Shown here: positions 40,869 through 50,581 of the stretch, piece by piece
How the letters are laid out: every line of letters starts with the position of its first letter
How positions within the stretch are numbered: the stretch's first letter is position 1
Assembly (NCBI RefSeq): GCF_018332715.1
Contig: NZ_BOQP01000043.1
Span: forward strand, 186,001 to 250,000
Source: Winogradskya consettensis
GTDB taxonomy: Bacteria > Actinomycetota > Actinomycetes > Mycobacteriales > Micromonosporaceae
Direction: 5' to 3'
Length of the DNA stretch: 64,000 nt
Program-made: the position numbers and the translations under genes
Notes under the pieces: model-generated
Seen by the model: only the letters and a program-made list of their open reading frames with translations
Told to the model about the DNA's origin: nothing
Database searches by the model: none

Positions 40869-41417
40869 ATGAGCTTTGCGCGCGTCCGAGCCCTCGTGGT
40901 GGTCGGCGTCCTGGCCGTCGCCGCCGTGGTCTTCGTCGTAGTCGCGCTGGTGCGCGACACCCAGGGCGGAGCGGTGGCCTCCGGTGGCTGCCCCGACGGC
41001 TCCGTGATGGCCAACGTGACCCTGCCCGACGACCCCCAGGGCGTCACGGTCAAGGTCCTGAACGGCACCGACCAGCCGGGCCTCGCCGACAACGTCACCA
41101 ACGAGTTCAAGAACCGCCGGTTCAAGACCCAGAAGCCCGACGAGGCGAAGAAGAAGGTCGACGGCGTCGCGATCATGACGTACGGGCCGGAGGCGGTCGG
41201 TTCGGCGTGGCTGCTGCGGGCGTACTTCCTGAACCAGGCCGACACGCAGTACGACGCGAAGCGCAAGGGCACGGTCGTCGACATCGCGATCGGCAGCCAG
41301 TTCCAGCAGCTCGCCACGACCACCGAGGTCAACCAGTCGCTGGTCGAGCTCGGTGAGCCGGTCCTGCCGCCGGGCGCCTGTGCGGCACCGGCCAAGAAGG
41401 ACGACAAGGACTCCTGA
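40869..41417 (+). CDS. cei: Cei-like envelope protein with LytR C-terminal domain
   Basis: 182 aa. One N-terminal TM helix (VVVGVLAVAAVVFVVVALV) and an extracytoplasmic LytR_C domain: V-T-V-K-V-L-N-G-T-D-Q-P-G-L-A, F-K-T-Q-K-P, Y-G-P-E-A-V-G-S-A. Two Cys (GGCPDG and GACAAP) may pair. By family and position it corresponds to mycobacterial Rv2700 (cell-envelope integrity). Transcription ends at the perfect hairpin 41427-41465. Confidence 0.87.
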   Translation: MSFARVRALVVVGVLAVAAVVFVVVALVRDTQGGAVASGGCPDGSVMANVTLPDDPQGVTVKVLNGTDQPGLADNVTNEFKNRRFKTQKPDEAKKKVDGVAIMTYGPEAVGSAWLLRAYFLNQADTQYDAKRKGTVVDIAIGSQFQQLATTTEVNQSLVELGEPVLPPGACAAPAKKDDKDS

Positions 41418-41426
41418 CGACCCCGT

Positions 41427-41465
41427 GACAATGCCCGCCGAGTTTTTCAACCGGCGGGCATTGTC
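41427..41465. terminator. bidirectional terminator between cei and suhB
   Basis: GACAATGCCCGCCG (41427-41440) and CGGCGGGCATTGTC (41452-41465) are a perfect 14-bp inverted repeat with an 11-nt loop between two convergent genes. Confidence 0.85.
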
Positions 41466-41487
41466 GTCTAGCGGGTCTTACCGCTTT

Positions 41488-42303
41488 TTACGGACCACCC
41501 GCCGCGTCCAGCTCGTGCAGGGCGTCGTGCAGGGCCGCGAACAGGGCTGACGGCGCCGCTACGAGCATTTCCGAGCTAGCTGCCGCACCATCCAGTCCGG
41601 ACACGGTCAGACCCGCCTCCGTGGCAACCAGGCCACCCGCAGCGTGGTCCCAGGGGTTCAGGCCCTTCTCGTAGTACGCGTCGAGCATGCCCTCGGCCGC
41701 CATGCACAGGTCGAGCGAGGCCGCACCGAACCGGCGGATGTCGCGCACCTGCGTGATGAGCCCGGCCAGCACCGCGCCCTGATGTGCCCGGCGCGCCGCG
41801 TCATAGCCGAAGCCCGTGCCCACCAGCGCCTGGTCCAGCGTGGTGCGAACCGACCCGCCGAGCCGCCGCCCGTCGCGCCAGGCGCCACCGCCCAGCGTCG
41901 CCGTCCACTCCTCGCCGGTGGCCGCGTTGTGCACCACGCCGGCCACCACTGTGCCCTCGACCTCGGCGGCCAGCGAGACGGCGTACTGCGGGAGGCCGTA
42001 CAGGTAGTTCACCGTGCCGTCGATCGGGTCGAGAATCCAGCGGACCGCACCCGTCGCGGTCGTGTCGCCGTATTCCTCGCCGAGCACGCCGTCGCCGGGC
42101 CGCTCGACCCGCAGCGCCTCGACAACCTGTCGCTCGACAGCCTTGTCCGCAGCCGTGACCACATCGGTATCAGTGCTCTTCGTCTGCACATCGGTGATCG
42201 CCTCGGCGCGCATCCGCCGGGCGGTCGCAGCCGCCTCCCGCGCTGTTCGCACCGCGATCATCAGCAGCTCATCCGGTGTTGGTACCCCGGGGTTCTCAGC
42301 CAC
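41488..42303 (-). CDS. suhB: inositol-1-monophosphatase family protein
   Basis: Mg-dependent phosphatase, 271 aa, acting on inositol-1-phosphate (or related sugar phosphates), a precursor of actinobacterial inositol lipids and mycothiol. Metal ligands: G-E-E-Y-G, W-I-L-D-P-I-D-G-T-V-N-Y and W-D-H-A-A-G-G. GTG 42303 starts MAENPGVPTPDEL. Divergent from sigA. The polyphosphate glucokinase gene that lies between them in mycobacteria is absent here. Confidence 0.93.
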   Translation of the reverse strand: MAENPGVPTPDELLMIAVRTAREAAATARRMRAEAITDVQTKSTDTDVVTAADKAVERQVVEALRVERPGDGVLGEEYGDTTATGAVRWILDPIDGTVNYLYGLPQYAVSLAAEVEGTVVAGVVHNAATGEEWTATLGGGAWRDGRRLGGSVRTTLDQALVGTGFGYDAARRAHQGAVLAGLITQVRDIRRFGAASLDLCMAAEGMLDAYYEKGLNPWDHAAGGLVATEAGLTVSGLDGAAASSEMLVAAPSALFAALHDALHELDAAGGP

Positions 42304-42409
42304 TACACACCACCCTCTCAGCAGTTACCATTCTTTCGCACCGGCGCCCGAAGGGAGGTCGGCGACCCCTCGCGGCGCGCTGCGGCGGGAGGATCTCGCT
42401 CGACGGCGC

Positions 42410-42415
42410 TACAAT
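42410..42415 (+). promoter_or_regulatory. candidate -10 element for sigA
   Basis: TACAAT in the suhB-sigA divergent region, about 144 bases before the sigA GTG. The expected -35 position has no good TTGACA match, so this is a weak call. Confidence 0.3.
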
Positions 42416-42558
42416 TCACCCCTGCCCACGCTTCACGGACGACCGCCTGCAAGCCAGTCCGCGTTCCGGGGGCTCCCACACCACACCGGCCAGCCTTGTT
42501 TAGCCCTGTGCTGCGCTGGGCCCATGGCCGTGTTTCATCGCCCTCCGGAAGGTCATTC

Positions 42559-44103
<1,545 letters not shown>

Positions 44104-44119
44104 TCCACAGCGACACCGA

Positions 44120-44153
44120 AGCCCCCGTGCCGGCGACTGCCGATGCGGGGGCT
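44120..44153 (+). terminator. sigA terminator hairpin
   Basis: AGCCCCCG (44120-44127) pairs with CGGGGGCT (44146-44153); the flanking GACAC and GTGTC can extend the stem. It begins 17 bases after the sigA stop; no T-run. Confidence 0.65.
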
Positions 44154-44457
44154 CAGTCGTGTCCAGGGCCATTTCGCACTCGACACGTACACCTTGATCA
44201 ATACTGGATGACCGCCCAGCTCGTCAACATTACGTGCCCTTTTGGTCACTACCCGTACATCATCGAGTGGTGATCAGACCGTTGTGCAGAAGTGATCGTT
44301 GACGTGGCACCCTTGAGGGACGGCAGACTGGCCGACCACGTGTGACTTGGGTCGCCTCAGGGCACTGTGGGAAGGCTGCAACGGCCAAGGGTGTTGCACG
44401 ATGGGTGAACGGTAGCCGAGGAACATGTTCATCGGTGACGACCAGAGGAGGAAGGCG
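44154..44457. other. 304-bp intergenic leader region
   Basis: Lies between the sigA terminator and the next gene. It is less GC-rich than its surroundings and contains the palindrome TTGATCAA (44194-44201). A strong purine tract GAGGAGGAAGG (44445-44455) is the ribosome binding site of the next gene. I see no convincing gene; a long 5' UTR or small RNA is possible. Confidence 0.4.
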
Positions 44458-44697
44458 ATGACCCCGACTCTCACGCCGCCGGCGGGAAGCGTGGCCGGAA
44501 CAGCAGCCGATGAACGGTGCGACCGCTGCAATGCAGCAGGGAAGCTCCGTCTGACCTTGGCTGGCGGTGGCGAGCTGGTGTTCTGCGGACACCACGCCAA
44601 CCGCTACGCCGAAGACCTGGTGAAGATCGCGGTGCAGTATGCGGCCGATCCCGAATTCACCTGGCGTGGCGCGGACATGATGTCCAACTCTAACTAA
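44458..44697 (+). CDS. small Cys/His protein (DUF7455-like)
   Basis: 79 aa. Contains R-C-D-R-C-N-A-A-G-K-L-R-L and V-F-C-G-H-H-A-N-R-Y, a C-x2-C...C-x2-H arrangement that probably binds zinc. Found directly after the principal sigma factor gene in many actinobacteria; function unknown. ATG 44458 is set by the strong Shine-Dalgarno tract; an upstream ATG at 44425 is less likely. Confidence 0.82.
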   Translation: MTPTLTPPAGSVAGTAADERCDRCNAAGKLRLTLAGGGELVFCGHHANRYAEDLVKIAVQYAADPEFTWRGADMMSNSN

Positions 44698-44717
44698 AAA
44701 CCCCCTAAACAGGCACC

Positions 44718-44747
44718 AAAGGGCGTCCCGGTGTGGGGACGCCCTTT
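44718..44747 (+). terminator. strong terminator hairpin
   Basis: AAAGGGCGTCCC (44718-44729), loop GGTGTG, GGGACGCCCTTT (44736-44747): perfect 12-bp stem; outer GGCAC/GTGCC can extend it. An A-run precedes it and a short T-run ends the stem. Confidence 0.85.
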
Positions 44748-44801
44748 CCCTGTGCCCAAATGGCCCGACAGCCCGGCCCCGCGACCCACTCGGGGCGGCC
44801 G

Positions 44802-45416
44802 TCAGCCGGGGAAGGCGAGCCCGGTGCGATCGGCCGGGGTCAGCCAGCCGAGCTCGACCATGGTGTCCAGGATCTGGTTCCAGCCGGCCTTCGGCTCGGG
44901 ACGGTCCGGGTGGAGCTGTACCGCGAGCAACGCCGCCTCGGCGACGCTCAGTTGTGCGACCGGCTTGGCGAAATAGGTCTGCGCGGCGGCGTCCAGGCCC
45001 ACCGCGCCGCGGCCGTAGTCGGCCCTGCCGAGGTAGCTGTCCAGGATTTCCGTCTTGGTGTAGCTGGTCTCGGCCTTGTGGGCCATGATCCGGGTACGCA
45101 GGCCGGACTCCTTCTCAGCACCGAACCCGAGCATCACGTACCGTCGGGTGATCAGCGAGTTGTCGGCGGCGTAGAAGTCCGGGTCGATGGCGGCAACGAA
45201 CGGCTTCTCCACCGCGGGCGGCACCGCAGCCGCCGGTGTCGCGGCGTTGCTCTCGATCAGGGGCACGCTGTCGTAGTAGTAGGTGCCCGCGATCGTGCCG
45301 CCGGCCGCCACCAGCAGGGCTATCGAGATGCCGATGACCAGTCGCCGGCCGCGACGTCGCCGGGGCGGGGCAGAGACCGGTTCGGGGGCGGGCTGGGCCG
45401 TGTCGGCGAGAGTCAT
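44802..45416 (-). CDS. degenerate GT51 (transglycosylase-like) membrane protein
   Basis: 204 aa. Cytosolic Pro/Arg-rich N-terminus, TM helix (LVIGISIALLVAAGGTIAGTYYY), then a domain that aligns by eye with peptidoglycan glycosyltransferases of family GT51. K-T-E-I-L-D-S-Y-L-G-R-A-D-Y-G-R-G-A-V-G-L and A-A-A-Q-T-Y-F-A-K-P-V-A-Q-L-S-V-A-E-A-A-L-L-A are clear. The first catalytic Glu region (E-D-x-x-F) is replaced by D-P-D-F-Y, and the second Glu region reads R-I-M-A-H-K. No transpeptidase domain. Likely catalytically inactive: a regulator or scaffold in wall synthesis. ATG 45416. Confidence 0.8.
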   Translation of the reverse strand: MTLADTAQPAPEPVSAPPRRRRGRRLVIGISIALLVAAGGTIAGTYYYDSVPLIESNAATPAAAVPPAVEKPFVAAIDPDFYAADNSLITRRYVMLGFGAEKESGLRTRIMAHKAETSYTKTEILDSYLGRADYGRGAVGLDAAAQTYFAKPVAQLSVAEAALLAVQLHPDRPEPKAGWNQILDTMVELGWLTPADRTGLAFPG

Positions 45417-45468
45417 CGGCACACAGTAGGTGTGCGGCGCCTTCGCGACCAACGCCGGCCTCAGGGGG

Positions 45469-47196
45469 TCACAGGGTCTGGACGGTGGCGATGCGTTCTT
45501 CGAGCTGTTCGATGGTGGCCTGGGCCGAGGGCGGGCCCCCGCACAGGCGGCGCAGCTCGGCGTGGATCTTGCCGTGCGGCAGGTTGGTGCGGTGGTGGTG
45601 GGCGGCGACCAGGGTGTTGAGCTGACGGCGCAGCGCCGCACGGCGTTCACCGGCGCTCATCGGGACGACCGGCTCGCGCTGGGCGGGGACCGGATCCGGA
45701 GCCAGGGCCGCGGCCCGTTTCTGGGCGGCGATCTGGTCGGACTGGCGCTTCGAGAGCAACGTGGTGACCTGGTCGGGGCTCAGCAGGCCGGGGAGTCCCA
45801 GGTATTCCTCCTCCTCCGGGGTGCCCGTGCGGGCTCCGGTGCCGAAGGAGGTGCCGTCATAGATGACCTGGTCGAGCTCGGCGGTCGCGGAGAGGGCCTC
45901 GAAGCGTTTCTCCAGCTCGCCCTCGGCGTCCTCGGCTCGCTGGGCGCGCTCGAGCAGATCGTCGTCGAGGCCGTCCTTCTCCTTCGGGGCGCCGAGGATG
46001 TGGTCGCGCTGGGCTTCCATCTCGCTGGCCAGGCCGAGGAGGTGGGGGACGCTGGGGACGAAGACCGTGGCGGTCTCGCCGGTGCGGCGGGCGCGGACGA
46101 AGCGGCCGATGGCCTGGGCGAAGTAGAGCGGGGTGGAGGCGCTGGTGGCGTAGACGCCGACGGCGAGGCGGGGGATGTCGACGCCCTCCGACACCATGCG
46201 GACCGCGACCATCCAGCGTTGTTCCGATAGTGCGAATTCGGCGATTCGGGACGAGGATCCGTTGTCGTCGGAGAGGACCACGACGGCCGGCTCGCCGGAG
46301 ATCTCACCGATCAGCTTCGCGTACGCCCGGGCGGTCTGCTGGTCGCTGGCGATGATCAGGCCGCCGGCGTCGGTCATGCCGTGGGATCTGATCCGGGAGA
46401 GGCGGGCATCGGCCGCACGCAGGACCTGGGGCATCCAGTCGCCGCGGTGGTCGAGGGCGGTGCGCCAGGCCTGGGCGATCAGGTCCTTGGTCATGGGCTC
46501 GCCGAGGCGGGCTGCGAGCTCGTCGCCCGCACTGGTGCGCCAGCGGGTCTCGCCGGAGTAGGCCAGGAAAATGACCGGGCGCACAACGCCGTCGCTGAGG
46601 GCGTCGCTGTAGCCGTAGATCGAGTCGGAGCGGGAGCGCTGCAGGCCGTCCTGGCCGCGCTCGTACTCGACGAAGGGGATCGGGTTGTCGTCGGAGCGGA
46701 ACGGGGTGCCGGTCAGCATCAGCCGCCGTTCGGCCTCGTCGAACGCGTTCTTGACGCCGTCGCCCCAGCTGCGGGAGTCGCCCGCGTGGTGGATCTCGTC
46801 GAGGATGACCATGGTCGGGCGGGTCATCGTCCGGCGGCGGTGGACCGCGGGAGCCATGCCGACCTGCGCGTACGTCAGGACGGCCCCGTGGAAGTCGCGG
46901 GAGCTGTGCACGTCGGAGTTGCGGAACGACGCGTCGAGCTGGATGCCCACGCGGGCCGCCGCGGACGCCCACTGCGTTTTGAGGTGCTCGGTCGGGCAGA
47001 CCACCGTGACCGCCTCGACGGTGCCGTCGTTGAGCAGCTCCGCGGCGATGCGCAGGGCGAAGGTGGTCTTGCCCGCGCCCGGGGTCGCGACCGCCATGAA
47101 GTCGGGCGAGCGTCGGCGCAGGTACTTGACCAGGGCCTTGCGCTGCCAGTCACGTAGCGGCGGGAAGGTTTCCAGGTTCGGCAACGACGGACTCAA
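45469..47196 (-). CDS. superfamily 2 DEAD/DEAH-box helicase
   Basis: About 575 aa. Walker A A-T-P-G-A-G-K-T-T, Walker B I-L-D-E-I-H-H-A-G, motif III-like M-L-T-G-T-P-F-R, motif V (V-R-M-V-S-E-G-V-D-I-P) and motif VI Q-A-I-G-R-F-V-R-A-R-R. The N-terminal W-Q-R-K-A-L acts as Q-motif equivalent. The C-terminal ~180 aa are a charged helical tail of unknown role. Similar to XPB/restriction-type translocases of actinobacteria. The start is uncertain: TTG 47196 follows GAAGGGG, while an ATG at 47265 would add a non-conserved leader. Confidence 0.88.
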   Translation of the reverse strand: MSPSLPNLETFPPLRDWQRKALVKYLRRRSPDFMAVATPGAGKTTFALRIAAELLNDGTVEAVTVVCPTEHLKTQWASAAARVGIQLDASFRNSDVHSSRDFHGAVLTYAQVGMAPAVHRRRTMTRPTMVILDEIHHAGDSRSWGDGVKNAFDEAERRLMLTGTPFRSDDNPIPFVEYERGQDGLQRSRSDSIYGYSDALSDGVVRPVIFLAYSGETRWRTSAGDELAARLGEPMTKDLIAQAWRTALDHRGDWMPQVLRAADARLSRIRSHGMTDAGGLIIASDQQTARAYAKLIGEISGEPAVVVLSDDNGSSSRIAEFALSEQRWMVAVRMVSEGVDIPRLAVGVYATSASTPLYFAQAIGRFVRARRTGETATVFVPSVPHLLGLASEMEAQRDHILGAPKEKDGLDDDLLERAQRAEDAEGELEKRFEALSATAELDQVIYDGTSFGTGARTGTPEEEEYLGLPGLLSPDQVTTLLSKRQSDQIAAQKRAAALAPDPVPAQREPVVPMSAGERRAALRRQLNTLVAAHHHRTNLPHGKIHAELRRLCGGPPSAQATIEQLEERIATVQTL

Positions 47197-47284
47197 GCTG
47201 CGACGATCCCCTTCAACAGAAAACCCCCGCGGGAAAGGCGCGGAGGCGACCCCCAGCATAACCAAAACGGGCCGCTACCCGGGG

Positions 47285-47899
47285 CTACGGCACGGCCACG
47301 GGAGCCGACCAACGGCGGTAGAGCGCGATCAGGCGTACCGATGTCATGCCGGCCGCAGCCGCCGCGAGAGTGACCATGTCGGCGACGTTCAGCCAGCTCA
47401 GGACGGTAACCGCGATGGCACCGCCGAGGGCGACTATCGCGTAGATGTCACGCTGCAGCACCGCCGGGATCTCCCCGGTGAGCAGATCCCGGGCCAGTCC
47501 ACCGCCGATCGCAGTGAGCATTCCCACCAAGCAGGCGCCGGCGGGTGGGACGCCGGCGGCGATGGCCTTGAGGGTGCCGGTGACCGTGAACAGGCCGAGA
47601 CCGGCCGCGTCGAGCACCAGCACCGTGCGCCGGAGCCGGTTGAGCTGCGGGTGCAGCCAGAACACGGCGACCGACGCGAGCACGGCCGTGATCGCGTAAC
47701 GCCAGTCGGCGAAGGCGAGCGGCGGCACCGCGCCGATCACGAGATCACGCAGGATGCCGCCGCCCAGCGCTGCCACGAAACCGACGAACGCCACTCCGAA
47801 CAGGTCGAGGCGCTTCGCGACCGCGGCGCTGGCGCCGGAGGCCGCGAAGACCGCCACACCGATCAGGTCTGCGACGAGCAGACTGTAACTTCCCGTCAC
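47285..47899 (-). CDS. TRIC/UPF0126 family membrane channel
   Basis: 204 aa, about seven TM helices built from two repeats, each with the family G-G-G-x-x-R-D (GGGILRDL and GGGLARDLL). Bacterial relatives of trimeric intracellular cation channels conduct K+/Na+. GTG 47899. It follows the DUF3039 gene by 16 bases in the same direction, possibly one transcript. Confidence 0.9.
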   Translation of the reverse strand: MTGSYSLLVADLIGVAVFAASGASAAVAKRLDLFGVAFVGFVAALGGGILRDLVIGAVPPLAFADWRYAITAVLASVAVFWLHPQLNRLRRTVLVLDAAGLGLFTVTGTLKAIAAGVPPAGACLVGMLTAIGGGLARDLLTGEIPAVLQRDIYAIVALGGAIAVTVLSWLNVADMVTLAAAAAGMTSVRLIALYRRWSAPVAVP

Positions 47900-47915
47900 A
47901 GAACGTTTCTCCCGG

Positions 47916-48134
47916 TCAGTGTTGCATTGCCTCGTAGATTTCCTTGCAGGCCGGACATACCGGGGAGCCTGGCTTCGGCGTTTTGGTCACTGGGAACTTG
48001 TCCCCGCACAGCGCCACCACGTAGGTGCCCATGACCGCGCTCTCCGCGATCTTCTCCTTGCGCACATAGTGGAACATCTCCGGCCCGGTGTCGGCGTCCT
48101 TCGTCTCCGGGCGCTCGAGGATCTGCGTGCTCAC
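47916..48134 (-). CDS. DUF3039 protein
   Basis: 72 aa. H-Y-V-R-K-E-K-I-A-E-S-A-V-M-G, A-L-C-G-D-K-F-P-V and V-C-P-A-C-K-E-I-Y: three Cys and a His in a zinc-ribbon-like layout. Actinobacterial family of unknown function. GTG 48134. Confidence 0.87.
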   Translation of the reverse strand: MSTQILERPETKDADTGPEMFHYVRKEKIAESAVMGTYVVALCGDKFPVTKTPKPGSPVCPACKEIYEAMQH

Positions 48135-48283
48135 GGCATCTGCCTCTCGTCGTCAGTCTTCAGCAAGAATCGCACCGCGTGCCCCCCGGCCTGCGCGGCA
48201 TAAGCTTCAACCAGCAAGTCTGACACCTCACGCCTGGTCGGTCCAACGACAAGGGCGTTCGGCGGGGCCGTACCGTTGCCATC

Positions 48284-49252
48284 GTGACCGATTCCACGCG
48301 GCAGTTGGGCCGCTTCAGCATCCGTTACGGCGAGCATGTGACCCGCGCGCGCCGCGACGGACTTCCGGTGGTGGCGCTGGAGAGCACGATCGTCTCGCAC
48401 GGCCTTCCCCGGCCGGACAACCTGCGGGTAGCGCGCGAGATCGAGCAGACCGTTCGCGACAACGGCGCGGTGCCCGCCACGATCGGCATGATCGGCGGCG
48501 AGCTGATCGTCGGCCTCGAGGACGCCCAGATCGAGCACCTGGCGGGCGCGGACGGAGTGGCGAAACTCTCCGTACGTGACCTCGCACTCGGTGCCGCTAC
48601 CGGGGCGGACGGCGCGACCACGGTCGCCGCGACGAGTGCCGTCGCTGCCGCTGCCGGGATCGGCGTTTTTGCCACCGGCGGGCTCGGCGGGGTGCACCGT
48701 GAGGCCAGCGACACCTTCGACGAGTCGGCAGACCTGACGACGCTGTCGCGTACGCCCATCGTCGTGGTCTGCGCCGGGGTCAAGTCGATCCTCGACGTGG
48801 GCGCGACGCTGGAGCGCATGGAGACGCTGGGCGTGGCGGTCGCCGGGTACGGCACCAGGCGCTTCCCGGGCTTCTTCATCACCGACGGCGGCCACGAGGT
48901 CGACTGGCAGCTCGACTCCCCCGCGCAGATCGCCGGCGTGATGGCGGCCCGGGCGGATCACGGCGTCGGCGCGGGCGCGCTGGTACTGGGCAACCCGCTC
49001 CCGGTCGACGAGCAGCTCGACCCGGCGCTGCACGACGCGACGCTGGCCGAGGGGCTGGAGCTGCTGGCCCGCGACGGGATCACCGGCAAGGCGGTCACGC
49101 CGTTCCTGCTCGCGCACTTCCACAGCAGCACCGAGGGCAAGAGCCTCGAGGTCAACGTACGCATCATCCTGCGTAACGCGGCCCTCGCCGCCCAGATCGC
49201 GGTCGCCGCGACGCCCGCGCACGCATCGCTCGGGTTCAGCCTGCCGGGATGA
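48284..49252 (+). CDS. psuG: pseudouridine-5'-phosphate glycosidase
   Basis: Cleaves pseudouridine 5'-phosphate to uracil and ribose 5-phosphate. 322 aa. Family signatures: A-L-E-S-T-I-V-S-H-G-L-P, P-A-T-I-G, G-G-L-G-G-V-H-R and the Schiff-base Lys in V-C-A-G-V-K-S-I-L-D. The C-terminus has G-K-A-V-T-P-F-L-L. Overlaps the kinase gene by 4 bases (ATGA), consistent with a pseudouridine salvage pair. GTG 48284. Confidence 0.95.
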   Translation: MTDSTRQLGRFSIRYGEHVTRARRDGLPVVALESTIVSHGLPRPDNLRVAREIEQTVRDNGAVPATIGMIGGELIVGLEDAQIEHLAGADGVAKLSVRDLALGAATGADGATTVAATSAVAAAAGIGVFATGGLGGVHREASDTFDESADLTTLSRTPIVVVCAGVKSILDVGATLERMETLGVAVAGYGTRRFPGFFITDGGHEVDWQLDSPAQIAGVMAARADHGVGAGALVLGNPLPVDEQLDPALHDATLAEGLELLARDGITGKAVTPFLLAHFHSSTEGKSLEVNVRIILRNAALAAQIAVAATPAHASLGFSLPG

Positions 49253-50124
49253 ACGTCCTCGTAGTCGGCGATCTGGTCACCGACATCCTGGTGGAGCAGC
49301 GCGGGGAGCTCGCCGCGGGCTCGGACACGGACGCGCGGATCAGCATCGGCGGGGGCGGTCAGGCGGCGAACACCGCTGCCTGGCTGGCCCACGCCGGCGC
49401 TGCCCCCACGCTCATCGCCGCGGTAGGGGACGACCCTGCCGGGCGCGAGCGGGTCGCCGAGCTGGTCGCGTCCGGGGTGCGGTGCGCGGTCCGGCATCAT
49501 GCGGGTACGGCGACCGGCAGTGTCGTGGTGCTCGCCGACGCCTCGGAACGCACCATGATCACCGATCGGGGCGCTTCGCTGCTGCTGGATCCAACGGATG
49601 TGCGGGACGCGGTCGAGGCCGCCCCGGACGCGGTTCACCTGCATCTGTCGGGCTATCCGCTGCTGCACGCGGGGTCGCGGCCGGGTGGGCTGGCCGCGCT
49701 GGCCGCGGCCCGGGAGCGGGGGCTCACCACCAGCGTCGACGCGGCCTCGGCGGCTCCGTTGCGGTCGGCGGGGGACTTTCTCGAGCTCGTACGCGGAACC
49801 GACCTGCTGCTGTGCAACGCCGACGAGGCAGCGGCGCTGGCCGGGGAGGGATCAGCGGCGGAGCAAGCAAGAGTGCTCACCGCCTTCGCCCGGAACGTCG
49901 TGATCAAGCTCGGGCCCGACGGCGCCGTGTGGCGAACGCAGGACGGGGAGCTGCGATTGTCCGGCGCCCAGCGCGTACATTCCAAAGATCCGACCGGGGC
50001 GGGTGACGCTTTCGCAGCGGGCCTGCTCAACGCCTGGCTGAAGGGCTCTGAGCCGGAAGCCGCCCTCCTGGCCGGCGCCGCGCTGGGTGCCGCGGCCGTG
50101 CAGAAGGTCGGCGCGCGACCCTAG
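49249..50124 (+). CDS. PfkB-family sugar/nucleoside kinase (probable pseudouridine kinase)
   Basis: 291 aa ribokinase-fold kinase. N-terminal G-D-L-V-T-D and G-G-G-G-Q-A-A-N-T-A; C-terminal signature D-P-T-G-A-G-D-A-F-A-A-G with the catalytic Asp. Its start overlaps psuG, so the likely substrate is pseudouridine, giving the psuG substrate. This is from context only. Converges with the DUF3099 gene with a 4-base overlap. Confidence 0.88.
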   Translation: MNVLVVGDLVTDILVEQRGELAAGSDTDARISIGGGGQAANTAAWLAHAGAAPTLIAAVGDDPAGRERVAELVASGVRCAVRHHAGTATGSVVVLADASERTMITDRGASLLLDPTDVRDAVEAAPDAVHLHLSGYPLLHAGSRPGGLAALAAARERGLTTSVDAASAAPLRSAGDFLELVRGTDLLLCNADEAAALAGEGSAAEQARVLTAFARNVVIKLGPDGAVWRTQDGELRLSGAQRVHSKDPTGAGDAFAAGLLNAWLKGSEPEAALLAGAALGAAAVQKVGARP

Positions 50125-50483
50125 GGCTCGACGTCGATGGTGCGGTGCTGGATCTCTTCCTCACCTTCCGTAGCGATCATGGTCTGGGTGGTGTGCTGGG
50201 GCTGCGGGGCGGCCGGGTTCTCGCGGCTCTTGGGCGGGCGGTCGTTCGCGATCAGGACCGCCATCCAGGGCAGCAGGACCATGCCGAGCGCGCAGAGGAT
50301 CAACCAGACCGGAAGCAGTGGGGGCTGGATGCTGATCAGGACCGCGCCCAGGATCAGGCAGAGCGAACGGATGCCCATCATCGTGACGTAACGGATCTGC
50401 CTGGTGCGGAGCTGGTCACCTTGGCTGCGGGCGGCGTTGGTGATCAGGACTGGCCGCTCCGGCTGCTTCTTCACGTTCCTCAT
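50121..50483 (-). CDS. DUF3099 membrane protein
   Basis: 120 aa. Short basic N-terminus, two TM helices (RSLCLILGAVLISIQ and VWLILCALGMVLLPWMAVL), then a hydrophilic tail rich in Pro, Gln and Glu. DUF3099 family, function unknown. ATG 50483 (MRNVKKQPERPVLITNA) is preferred over the upstream ATG at 50552. The divergent GGDEF-EAL gene begins 98 bases away. Confidence 0.85.
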   Translation of the reverse strand: MRNVKKQPERPVLITNAARSQGDQLRTRQIRYVTMMGIRSLCLILGAVLISIQPPLLPVWLILCALGMVLLPWMAVLIANDRPPKSRENPAAPQPQHTTQTMIATEGEEEIQHRTIDVEP

Positions 50484-50581
50484 CCTTGCACCGTGGTCAC
50501 CAGGTCGGCCACTATCGACGCAGCGGTCCGGATGGAGCGTAAACCGGTTCATTCGCGCGCGCCCCGACCGATCATGGAGGC

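Noticed and set aside
41644..42558. Longer N-terminus for sigA (frame open to 41644)
   Set aside because: The extension is antisense to suhB with unusual composition; GTG 42559 has GGAAGG and the expected sigma N-terminus.
44260..44600. Minus-strand frames between sigA and the DUF7455-like gene
   Set aside because: Two overlapping frames with no conserved features; one is antisense to the Cys/His protein gene.
44718..44747. tRNA-like or riboswitch structure
   Set aside because: It is a simple perfect 12-bp stem with a 6-nt loop after a gene; a terminator explains it.
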